Assembly (NCBI RefSeq): GCF_023229695.1
Contig: NZ_JALNYS010000004.1
Span: 39,078 to 103,077 of the forward strand
Length of the DNA stretch: 64,000 nucleotides
Direction of reading: 5' to 3'
Source: Sulfuricurvum sp.
GTDB lineage: Bacteria; Campylobacterota; Campylobacteria; Campylobacterales; Sulfurimonadaceae
Shown: positions 18,290 to 25,428 of the stretch, one piece after another
Layout: every line of letters begins with the position of its first letter
Numbering within the stretch: the first letter of the stretch is position 1
Notes under the pieces: model-generated
Database searches by the model: none
Seen by the model: the letters and a program-made list of their open reading frames with translations, nothing else
What the model was told of the DNA's origin: nothing
Program-made: the position numbers and the translations under genes

Positions 18290-19543
18290 CTAGCGGTTTG
18301 ACAAGGCGATTGCAAGATTGTACTGAGCACGGCTATGCCCCTGCTCTGCCGCTTTGCGATACCATCGAATCGCTTCATTCTCATTTTTAGCAATCCCGAT
18401 CCCCTCTGCATACGCCAGTCCCAGATAGAACTGGGCATCCGCATACCCCTGGCGTGCCGCTTGCATGTACCATTGAACCGCTTGTACGTCATTTTTCGCA
18501 ATGCCGCGCCCGTCTGCATACCGCAACCCAAGATTAAATTGTGCACTCGGATGGCCCTGTTGCGCTGCCTCATTCAAAAGGGCTACCGCTTGCGTATCAT
18601 TTTTTACAACTCCGCGTCCCGAAAGATAGGCCAACGCCAGATTAAACTGCGCATCCGCATACCCCTGACGTGCCGCTTCCGTGTACCAATGGGCTGCTTC
18701 TGCATCATTTTTGGCAACCCCTCTCCCTTCCGCATATAGAAGTCCCAAATTGTATTGTGCACGCGGTTCCCCTTGACGTGCGGCTTTCATCAGCCATATT
18801 GCCGCTTCCGAAACATTTTGATTCTCTTTTGCTGTCGATGTTTGTTCTATCGGCGTAAAAGTAGGCTTCGGTACTGCCGGTGCTGTCGGAACCGTTTCCG
18901 ATTTTATTGCTGCGGGAACAAACTCTTTTTTGGCTACCGTAATCGGCTGCACCGTCTCTGCAATTTCTTTGTTCTCTTCTTTTAATGAACTTTTTTTCTT
19001 TTTTGCCGACTTTTTATTTTTCTCTTTTTGCCGTTTGAGGGGAGCTTGAGTCTCTTGGTTTGTCACATCGGCAATGATCTCAGTTTTTTTATCCGTTGAA
19101 CCGGATACAGCTGCATCCAAATTAGCATAACGGGTCTCTAAAATCTTCTTTGAATCTTTATCCCCCTGCGCGGCTGCTTTCTCAAACCAGCTCACGGCAA
19201 GTTTATCGCTTTTCTCTACCCCTACCCCTGCGCCGTACATCACACCCAAATTAAACTGCGAATCAATATGCCCCTGCTCTGCCGCTTTGGAATACCATTT
19301 AAACGCTTCCGTATCACTGCGGGTGACTCCGTAGCCGTTTTCATACAAAATTCCTAAATTATATTGAGCGGCCATATTCCCTTTTTCACCCAAAGGTTGC
19401 CATATTTTCAAAGCAGTTGTATACTCTTTTTTATCAAAAGCTTTTATCCCGTCTTGAAATGTCGTTGCGAAAAGTACCGTTGATAAAAGTATGGTGACGA
19501 AAGAGAGCCGCCAAAAAGGTAAAGCATGTTTCGAAAAATCCAT
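18290..19543 (-). CDS. Sel1-like repeat protein, secreted
   Basis: 417 aa. A signal-like N-terminus (about 1-27) is followed by two or three Sel1 repeats, a Lys/Glu-rich linker at about 160-250, and five further Sel1 repeats of 36 residues (ARQGYADAQFNLALAYLSG style) to the end. Sel1/TPR solenoids bind proteins. In pel loci the periplasmic TPR part of PelB scaffolds PelA, so this may be the scaffold of the complex. That role is inferred from position only. It is the first gene of the minus-strand run. Confidence 0.8.
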   Translation of the reverse strand: MDFSKHALPFWRLSFVTILLSTVLFATTFQDGIKAFDKKEYTTALKIWQPLGEKGNMAAQYNLGILYENGYGVTRSDTEAFKWYSKAAEQGHIDSQFNLGVMYGAGVGVEKSDKLAVSWFEKAAAQGDKDSKKILETRYANLDAAVSGSTDKKTEIIADVTNQETQAPLKRQKEKNKKSAKKKKSSLKEENKEIAETVQPITVAKKEFVPAAIKSETVPTAPAVPKPTFTPIEQTSTAKENQNVSEAAIWLMKAARQGEPRAQYNLGLLYAEGRGVAKNDAEAAHWYTEAARQGYADAQFNLALAYLSGRGVVKNDTQAVALLNEAAQQGHPSAQFNLGLRYADGRGIAKNDVQAVQWYMQAARQGYADAQFYLGLAYAEGIGIAKNENEAIRWYRKAAEQGHSRAQYNLAIALSNR

Positions 19544-19721
19544 CGAACAAATCCTTGTGTTAGGTAATTAAAAAAGGTGATAGGGCATAATCCCGCGAAT
19601 CATATCGTAAATTACATAAGACTTTTTATAAAAACTGCATTTTCTGCTCATTTCTATACCATTCATTTCAAAATGTTAACTGACCCTACACACCTTGTCT
19701 AAACAAGTGCGAAAAAATTAT
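19544..19721. other. AT-rich intergenic stretch upstream of the Sel1 gene
   Basis: No ORF or RNA gene is recognisable. It probably holds the promoter of the minus-strand Pel-like run. A short inverted repeat TTGTCTAAACAAG lies at 19696-19708. Otherwise nothing is seen. Confidence 0.4.
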
Positions 19722-19729
19722 TAACTAAT

Positions 19730-19871
19730 TGATGTTACGCATTTTCCGGGCAAAGCCCGTAAAATGGCAGGGACTAAAGTCCCTACAACCCCCTAAAGCT
19801 ACCCGCATCTTTCGGATGTGCGAGATTAACTTCCCTTGACGCACTTGCTAGGGCAAGATGCGTAAGGCCAG
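19730..19871. mobile_element. MITE-like hairpin-rich element, 142 bp, with 8-bp direct repeats
   Basis: Flanked by the direct repeat TAACTAAT (19722-19729 and 19872-19879), consistent with an 8-bp target-site duplication. Just inside lie inverted TTACGCAT (19735-19742) and ATGCGTAA (19858-19865). The interior is a series of hairpins: CCGGGC-AAA-GCCCG, AGGGACT-AA-AGTCCCT, GCATCTTTCGGATGTGC and CTTGC-TAGG-GCAAG. It has no coding capacity. The structure fits a non-autonomous element; I see no second copy in the window. Confidence 0.55.
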
Positions 19872-19944
19872 TAACTAATATTTGTTCCTACTCTTACTTT
19901 TTAATCAAAAGTTTTTCAAACCGTTACCCTGCTCTTCTTAAAAA

Positions 19945-20440
19945 ACGAAGCCATATTGTGCATTCTATTCACTTTAATTTTCTTCCCATTGTCTCCCTTC
20001 ATTTTGCTATTAAAAACGAAGCCATATTGTGAAGTTTTCTTTTTTTTTTACCTTTACGCCATGAAATTAACTAAACATACTCTTTTTAGTTAATTTATTC
20101 CATTTTTTTACCCTATAAAACGAAGCCATATTGTGAAGAAACCGATTTTTTTATCCATTTTGCACTCTTGCGCTGCTAAATGCACAATTTGACTACGTTT
20201 TTTATCTTTCAAATCTACGTTCTACCTGTCAAATTGAATCGACTCCCCTTAAAAACGAAGCCATATTGTGAAGGAAGCTCTTTTAAAAAGTATAAAACGA
20301 AGCCATATTGTGAAGATTTATCCTATTGAAATACTGCAACGAAGCCATATTGTGAAGGATACGAAGCCATATTGTGAAGAAATACAGTCATATTGTGAAG
20401 AAATACAGTCATATTGTGACGATAACGAAGTCATTTGATG
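19945..20440. repeat. Iteron array of a plasmid-type replication origin
   Basis: Seven exact copies of ACGAAGCCATATTGTG start at 19945, 20016, 20120, 20255, 20297, 20339 and 20361. Most are followed by AAG. Two variants with ATACAGTCATATTGTG start at 20382 and 20403, and a weaker one (ACGAAGTCATTTGATG) at 20425. Copies are sparse on the left and nearly contiguous on the right, all in the same orientation, with T-rich stretches between the left copies. This is how Rep-binding iterons of plasmid origins look. The initiator gene ends only 100 bp to the right. Confidence 0.85.
20066..20094. repeat. 10-bp inverted repeat within the origin region
   Basis: ATTAACTAAA (20066-20075) and its exact complement TTTAGTTAAT (20085-20094) are separated by 9 nt. 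It lies in an AT-rich gap between iterons 2 and 3 and could be a host-factor site or part of the unwinding region. No match to a known site. Confidence 0.4.
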
Positions 20441-20457
20441 ACATCCCTATAGGTATT

Positions 20458-20490
20458 TATAGATATCTATAGAATATATAGATATCTGTA
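20458..20490. promoter_or_regulatory. Tandem TATAGATATCTATA palindromes beside the iterons
   Basis: TATAGATATCTATA (20458-20471) is a perfect 14-bp palindrome. TATAGATATCTGTA (20477-20490) repeats it 19 bp on with one mismatch. They lie between the last iteron and the 3' end of the initiator gene. Two near-identical operators at that spacing suggest cooperative binding of a dimeric protein, perhaps Rep itself. Function not established. Confidence 0.45.
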
Positions 20491-20539
20491 GCAAGCAAGA
20501 AGATTGCAAGGGCTCTAGCCCCTTGCCCTCCCCTTGCTC

Positions 20540-21397
20540 CTAGAGAAGACCGGGGATCTCTTTCGTTTTGTTCGGCGTACTCATAAACGTAATAGCGTTA
20601 TCAAAAGAGGCTTTCCGATAAATCAATTTTGTTTTAGGCTCATAGGTGATCCCATAATCTTTTAATAATTCGGCACTGTCACGGATTTCTTTGATAGCAG
20701 TTTGCTTGGTCCGAAGCGACTCCATCGGAAATCCGATCGTTTGCAACAAGTTTTCAATGCTCATCGTACTCGCTTGAGCATGGGTCCAAAAAAAGCGGAT
20801 CACCGCTCGGAGCAGAGCACTTTTAACTTTTAAAAGTTTTGGAAGCTCTTTCGTATAATTAACGGTCAGCTGATCTTCAAAATATTTGCGATACTCCGGC
20901 GTTATGACAATCCCGAAACTTTTATGTTTTGTACTGTAGGCAAAAGAGCTGATGATATTAAAACTGTAAAAATCTTCTCCGTCCGTCGTCCGAAATTCAA
21001 TGGCGGTCGTCTGTATCTCGTCTAATTTATCTTTAAGCCATTTTGTATTTCGTGACGTCGTTCCGCTGTAGGACTTTAAAATATCTGAAGTAGAAAAATA
21101 GATAGCAATCGCCCCCCCATCCAACTCTTTGATCTCTTTCGCACCGGCAAATAAACAATCGAGTAAATCTCTATGTGTTTGGGTCAGAATATTCCCTTTT
21201 ATAACCGTTTTGCCCCAACTGGTTTCAATATAGCGTTTTTTTTGATTTTCTATAAATTGCGTATAGGTTTTAGAAGTGGAGCTGATTTTTTCAATAGGGG
21301 CGAAAACCCCGGTTCGCAATTCACTGACCGTAGCGTTTGAATTTTCAAACTTTTTAACAATATCAAACTCTTTAAAAATCAATTGCTGCTTTTCCAT
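20540..21397 (-). CDS. Plasmid replication initiator protein (winged-helix, Rep_3/TrfA-like)
   Basis: 285 aa. Two winged-helix halves are suggested by the pattern: ILTQTHRDLLDCLFAGAK and NTKWLKDKLDEIQ in the first, LLKVKSALLRAVIRFFWTHAQAS and TAIKEIRDSAELLKDYG in the second. This is the arrangement of initiators that bind iterons. It starts at the base immediately after the helicase stop codon, so the two are co-expressed. The iterons lie downstream of the gene rather than upstream. Family assignment within plasmid Rep proteins is tentative. Confidence 0.8.
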   Translation of the reverse strand: MEKQQLIFKEFDIVKKFENSNATVSELRTGVFAPIEKISSTSKTYTQFIENQKKRYIETSWGKTVIKGNILTQTHRDLLDCLFAGAKEIKELDGGAIAIYFSTSDILKSYSGTTSRNTKWLKDKLDEIQTTAIEFRTTDGEDFYSFNIISSFAYSTKHKSFGIVITPEYRKYFEDQLTVNYTKELPKLLKVKSALLRAVIRFFWTHAQASTMSIENLLQTIGFPMESLRTKQTAIKEIRDSAELLKDYGITYEPKTKLIYRKASFDNAITFMSTPNKTKEIPGLL

Positions 21398-22609
21398 CTA
21401 AAAATCCTTCATGAACGAATGTATCTCTGTTTTAACTTCAGGAAAAATCTGGCGAATAATTTGTTTACCGCCAAGAGCTTTTGAAGCACCGTAGTTATCT
21501 TTGGTTAACGTTATTTTACGTAAATGGGGACGCGTTTCGTCCGGGGTTCCGTCTTTATTGGTCACGGGGCTAATTTCATAAACCAAACGTACCGCATCGG
21601 TAAAAGCACTTGCTCCCCGTGCTTGAGTCGTATTTTTAGTACTGTGATGGATAAAGACAACCGTTTTATTCTCTTTTGCTGCCCATTCCGTAAACAGCTG
21701 CATAAATTTGCGGGCATGGGCATTATTGTTTTCGTCCGCACCAAAAAAAGCGATTAACGGATCCAATATAATTAAATCATAAGGGAACAGAGTCTTTTTA
21801 AAATCATAAAAATAGGGATTAACCTCTATTCCTCTCCCCCGCTCTTCCAAAATTTGAATCGTCGGACTGTCGGAGATGACGATACGATTTAAAAACTCTT
21901 TTAAATCCCTCCCTAAGATAGCGTGGGCAATTTTTTCGGCGCGAAACGCGCTCAATCCTGTCGGATCTTCTGACAACCATGCAAATGATTTTGATCGCGG
22001 GCTTTCAATCGCATGGTGCATCATTAGCTGCATCACAAGCCAACTTTTTCCACTGCCGCCGGGTGCTGAAATGAGCGAGACCGTTTTTTTAGGAAAGGGG
22101 AGCCACCCTTTGCAGATAAATTCGGATTCTTCACGCATGACAGCGGTAATATCATGCATTTCGAGCAAATTGACCCGATGGGTTTGCCCAAATTCTTCCA
22201 GTCGTGCCAGAGTACGGCTTAAGAGGGTTTCGGCTTCAATCGATTCATTATACAAATCACGATTAAATTCATTAATAATACCGATAAGTGTCCGCTTTTC
22301 ACTAAAATTTTTAAGTTCTTTGACATAAGCCTGTATTGAAGCTGCAGGATTGGTCATAAGAATTTCTAAAAGTTCGGCTTCGTAATTTTCACCGTTTTTA
22401 GTAAGATAACTATTAATTAGCGTTTCTTCAACGGGTATTCCCTCGTTGTAAAGGGCAAGGATAGTTTTAAAAATCGCTTGGTGAGAAGTATGAAAAAAAA
22501 GGTCATTTGTTGTAAGCAGATGAAAATGGATCTCAACCAACTGAGGTTCAAATATCAAACTTGATAAAAGTGTCCTCTCAATTTGAATATCGTATAACTG
22601 TTGTCCCAT
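21398..22609 (-). CDS. Replicative helicase: DnaB N-terminal domain plus RepA/RecA-like ATPase
   Basis: 403 aa. Residues ~1-120 look like the DnaB N-terminal domain (ERTLLSSLIFEPQLVE; HQAIFKTILALYNEG). From ~165 comes a RecA-type core with Walker A SAPGGSGKSW, Walker B LIILDPLIAFFG, FIHHSTK and ARGASAFTDAVR, the last two typical of RSF1010 RepA-like helicases. The start at 22609 follows AAAAGGCAGAGG; an ATG 15 bp upstream has no good ribosome-binding site. Cotranscribed with the initiator, it presumably loads at the iteron origin. Confidence 0.8.
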   Translation of the reverse strand: MGQQLYDIQIERTLLSSLIFEPQLVEIHFHLLTTNDLFFHTSHQAIFKTILALYNEGIPVEETLINSYLTKNGENYEAELLEILMTNPAASIQAYVKELKNFSEKRTLIGIINEFNRDLYNESIEAETLLSRTLARLEEFGQTHRVNLLEMHDITAVMREESEFICKGWLPFPKKTVSLISAPGGSGKSWLVMQLMMHHAIESPRSKSFAWLSEDPTGLSAFRAEKIAHAILGRDLKEFLNRIVISDSPTIQILEERGRGIEVNPYFYDFKKTLFPYDLIILDPLIAFFGADENNNAHARKFMQLFTEWAAKENKTVVFIHHSTKNTTQARGASAFTDAVRLVYEISPVTNKDGTPDETRPHLRKITLTKDNYGASKALGGKQIIRQIFPEVKTEIHSFMKDF

Positions 22610-22632
22610 CCTCTGCCTTTTCATGTAGGAGT

Positions 22633-22760
22633 GTTCTTGAAGAACTCTCTTTTAAACGTCCTTTGAACAAAATCCAAAGCACTACGCTGACCGCTATGGC
22701 ATTAAAGCTTGCCTCTTAGAGGCAGAAAGCTTCTTTCAATGCAAGGTTTTGCAAGAAGCC
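22633..22760. promoter_or_regulatory. Palindrome-rich control region between helicase and parA genes
   Basis: The 260-bp divergent region contains GTTCTT-G-AAGAAC (22633-22645) and GCCTCT-T-AGAGGC (22711-22723), nested in a longer imperfect hairpin from GCATT (22699) to AATGC (22742), plus GCAAGGTTTTGC (22741-22752). Such dyads are suitable operators for Rep or ParA/ParB autoregulation, or could be a small structured transcript. Confidence 0.45.
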
Positions 22761-22836
22761 TAATCTTTCATATTTTAGCACAGATACCTTTATGAGGGGA
22801 AAAAGGCTAACAAGACTAACGGATAAAACGTATTTT

Positions 22837-22845
22837 TGCTATACT
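22837..22845 (+). promoter_or_regulatory. Putative extended -10 promoter of parA
   Basis: TGCTATACT gives TATACT with an upstream TG motif, 26 nt before the parA ATG. No good -35 box is visible, which is common in Campylobacterota promoters. Confidence 0.5.
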
Positions 22846-22870
22846 AAGACAAATTAATTAAGAAGCGTCT

Positions 22871-23530
22871 ATGATCATCACAATATCGCATCAGAAGGGG
22901 GGGGTTGGAAAATCGACCCTTGCCTATAACATCGCTGTAGAACTGAGTAAAAAACACAATGTGGAAGTAATCGATTTAGACGTGCAGCAAACGGTCAGTG
23001 CTTACAATCAAATTCGGCAAGAGATGGGTCAAAAACCTCTTCCGGTCCATGTTTTTACAACGCCAGAAGAGTTAGAACACTATTTTGACGCCCTAGCCGA
23101 GGATACCATTGTTATTATCGATTCGGGGGGATTTGATTCAAGCTTGAACCGTTTTGCCATTTTGGTGAGCGATTTTCTTATTACCCCGGTCTCCAGTGAA
23201 TTTACGGAAATTTTGGGATTGCACAAATATGAATCCATTTTAAAAGAGCTCTCCGAACAAACCGGTATGACGATTACGACTAACGTCATATTGAATAAAA
23301 CCAATCCAAATCAGAAAAAATTTACGGAACTGAGCGATTTCATACAAAGTTCAAAACATTTTAATCTAATGGGTTCCATGCTTCGGCGTCGTGTCGATTT
23401 TGCCAACAGTGTGGCGTATGGATTCAGTGTTAGAGAGTTGGATAAAAAATCAGAATCATCAAAAGAGCTGAAAGAGTTTGTTCGAGAAATTAAAGAAAAA
23501 GTAGGTTTAGATGCAAAGAAAAAAAATTGA
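22871..23530 (+). CDS. parA: ParA-type partition ATPase
   Basis: 219 aa, short type Ib-like ParA. The deviant Walker A HQKGGVGKSTLAYN is at residues 7-20, VIDLDVQQT near 34, and VIIDSGGFDSS near 80. It segregates the replicon by patterning on the nucleoid together with ParB. Its 3' end overlaps parB by 20 bp in another frame. A run of eight G (22897-22904) encodes the GGV of the P-loop. No N-terminal HTH, so repression of the operon would fall to ParB. Confidence 0.9.
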   Translation: MIITISHQKGGVGKSTLAYNIAVELSKKHNVEVIDLDVQQTVSAYNQIRQEMGQKPLPVHVFTTPEELEHYFDALAEDTIVIIDSGGFDSSLNRFAILVSDFLITPVSSEFTEILGLHKYESILKELSEQTGMTITTNVILNKTNPNQKKFTELSDFIQSSKHFNLMGSMLRRRVDFANSVAYGFSVRELDKKSESSKELKEFVREIKEKVGLDAKKKN

Positions 23531-24329
23531 TTACTCTTTGGCAAAAAAAATTTCCCAAAGTGCGGCACTGACAGAACAGCTTCATGCGGTAGAAAAAAAT
23601 CCTGAAGTTGTTATTGAAGCCCCTATTTCAAAATTGCAAACAAATCCGTATCAGCCTCGAATAACGATGGAGCCGGAGCTAATCCGCGAATTGGCGGAAT
23701 CCATTGAACAGAATGGATTGATTCAACCGATTGTTGTTGCTATGGAGGGGGATGTTCTGACCATTATTGCCGGTCATCGCCGTGTCGAAGCGCATAAATA
23801 TCTCAAAAAAGAGTTCATTAAAGCGATTGTAATGAACAAAGTTGTGCATGCACAACTCGCCCTTCTTCCGTTGGTTGAAAATCTTCAGCGCAGTGACATG
23901 GACCCCATTGAAAATGCGATTGCGTTTAAAAAAATCCTGGACGATGGTGTAGTTCAGAGTCAAAACGAATTGGCTGATAAAATCGGTGTCTCTAAAAGCT
24001 GGTTATCCAAAACACTTTCGATTCTAAGGCTACCGGATACCCTTATCCAAAAAATACAAAACGACCATTATACCGATATTACCGTTCTCTCAGCACTTAA
24101 CAAAATATCAGAAGAGAAATTGACAGATACGTATGAAAAAATCAAAGGATTACAAAGAGAAGAATCGCTAGATTATATAAAAATGGTTCTTACCAAACCG
24201 CTTAAAGAAAAAGGGCGTATTCAAATGTCTAAAAAGAAAATAATTTTGAATATAGAAGGGGTATCCGATGATGATCGTACAAGAATCGACAAACTGCTTC
24301 AAGAGATTGAGAACATATTGGGGCGATAA
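23511..24329 (+). CDS. parB: ParB-type partition protein
   Basis: 272 aa. The CTPase/ParB-N motifs are present: NPYQPR, AESIEQNGLIQPIVV, and IIAGHRRVEAHK. VENLQRSDMDPIENAIAF and an HTH (ELADKIGVSKSWLSKTLSILRLP at ~150-172) follow, with a short C-terminal dimerisation segment. It binds parS and loads as a clamp, forming the partition complex. An exact copy of the candidate parS palindrome lies inside the gene and another 5 bp after it. Confidence 0.9.
   Translation: MQRKKIDYSLAKKISQSAALTEQLHAVEKNPEVVIEAPISKLQTNPYQPRITMEPELIRELAESIEQNGLIQPIVVAMEGDVLTIIAGHRRVEAHKYLKKEFIKAIVMNKVVHAQLALLPLVENLQRSDMDPIENAIAFKKILDDGVVQSQNELADKIGVSKSWLSKTLSILRLPDTLIQKIQNDHYTDITVLSALNKISEEKLTDTYEKIKGLQREESLDYIKMVLTKPLKEKGRIQMSKKKIILNIEGVSDDDRTRIDKLLQEIENILGR
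23841..23856. promoter_or_regulatory. Candidate parS site 1 (inside parB)
   Basis: GTTGTGCATGCACAAC is a perfect 16-bp palindrome. It is repeated exactly at 24334-24349, and both copies are followed by TC. In frame it encodes part of VVHAQL of ParB. Confidence 0.7.
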
Positions 24330-24333
24330 ATAG

Positions 24334-24349
24334 GTTGTGCATGCACAAC
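24334..24349. promoter_or_regulatory. Candidate parS site 2 (just downstream of parB)
   Basis: Second exact copy of GTTGTGCATGCACAAC, starting 5 bp after the parB stop and 36 bp before galE. Palindromic symmetry, duplication and linkage to parAB are the usual properties of plasmid parS. Confidence 0.75.
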
Positions 24350-24384
24350 TCACCGAAAATTTAAGAATAAACAGGGCTAAAAGT

Positions 24385-25404
24385 ATGAAAATTTTTGTAA
24401 CAGGAGGGGCAGGGTATATTGGATCGCACACCTGTGTGGAGCTTTTAAGCCATGGGTATGAAATTGTAGCGTACGATAACCTTTCCAATAGCAGTTGCGA
24501 ATCGCTAAAAAGGGTTGAAAAAATAACCGGTAAACCTTTAAAGCTGGTCATCGGGGATATACGAGATGAAAAAGCGATGAGAGAAGCGATGAGAGGATGT
24601 GAAGCCGTGATTCATTTTGCCGGACTTAAATCATTGGAAGAATCGGTGAGAAAACCGCTTGAATATTATGACAACAATGTTCACGGAACGATAAGCTTAC
24701 TTCGTGCAATGACAAAAGAGGATATTAAAACGCTTATATTCAGTTCATCCGCAGCGGTATACGGAAAACCGGAACAATTGCCGATTACAGAAAAACATCC
24801 GTTGCGGACAACAAATCCATATGGCCAAACAAAGTTGGTGATTGAAGAAATATTACGGGATCTTTACAAATCCGATACGCATTGGAAGATCATGATTCTG
24901 CGGTATTTCAATCCGGTAGGGGCCCATGAAAGCGGATTGATCGGTGAAGATCCACAGGGGATACCCAATAACTTAATGCCCTATATAGCGCAAGTAGCAG
25001 CAGGGGTCAGGAAAACTCTTAATGTTTGGGGAGATGATTACGATACACCTGATGGAACAGGGGTGAGAGACTATATCCATGTTACCGATTTAGCCGATGG
25101 GCATCTAAAGGCACTGCAATATTTGAGTGAGCCTCAATGCACCGCACTCAATCTGGGGACAGGACTAGGGTACAGCGTATTGGAAGTGATAAAAGCGTTT
25201 GAAAAAGCAAGCGGCAGAGAGGTTTCATATAGAATTGAAAAAAGAAGGGCAGGGGACATCGCCGCATGCTACGCTGACCCCTCTTTAGCAAAAACATTAA
25301 TGGGGTGGAAGGCATCACGCGATTTGGAGAGGATGTGCAAAGACGAATGGAATTTTCAATCCAAAAATCCGCAAGGGTACAAAAACACAGTATGCACTAT
25401 ATGA
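24385..25404 (+). CDS. galE: UDP-glucose 4-epimerase
   Basis: 339 aa. SDR motifs: TGGAGYIGSHT, SSSAAVYGKPEQLP, and catalytic YGQTK. The full set VGAHESGLIGEDPQGIPNNLMPY is diagnostic of GalE. It interconverts UDP-glucose and UDP-galactose (possibly the GlcNAc forms). The start is the ATG of MKIFVTGG; an open extension to 24337 overlaps the parS palindrome and is unlikely. First gene of the plus-strand sugar-nucleotide run. Confidence 0.93.
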   Translation: MKIFVTGGAGYIGSHTCVELLSHGYEIVAYDNLSNSSCESLKRVEKITGKPLKLVIGDIRDEKAMREAMRGCEAVIHFAGLKSLEESVRKPLEYYDNNVHGTISLLRAMTKEDIKTLIFSSSAAVYGKPEQLPITEKHPLRTTNPYGQTKLVIEEILRDLYKSDTHWKIMILRYFNPVGAHESGLIGEDPQGIPNNLMPYIAQVAAGVRKTLNVWGDDYDTPDGTGVRDYIHVTDLADGHLKALQYLSEPQCTALNLGTGLGYSVLEVIKAFEKASGREVSYRIEKRRAGDIAACYADPSLAKTLMGWKASRDLERMCKDEWNFQSKNPQGYKNTVCTI

Positions 25405-25428
25405 TATTTTATAAAACGGGGGTAAGTG

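Noticed and set aside
20151..20159. DnaA box (TTATCCATT)
   Set aside because: Two mismatches to TTATCCACA and a single occurrence in an AT-rich stretch; not enough to call.
19945..20440. CRISPR array
   Set aside because: Repeats are only 16 bp, spacing ranges from about 6 to 120 bp, and no cas genes are present. The adjacent initiator gene makes iterons the right reading.
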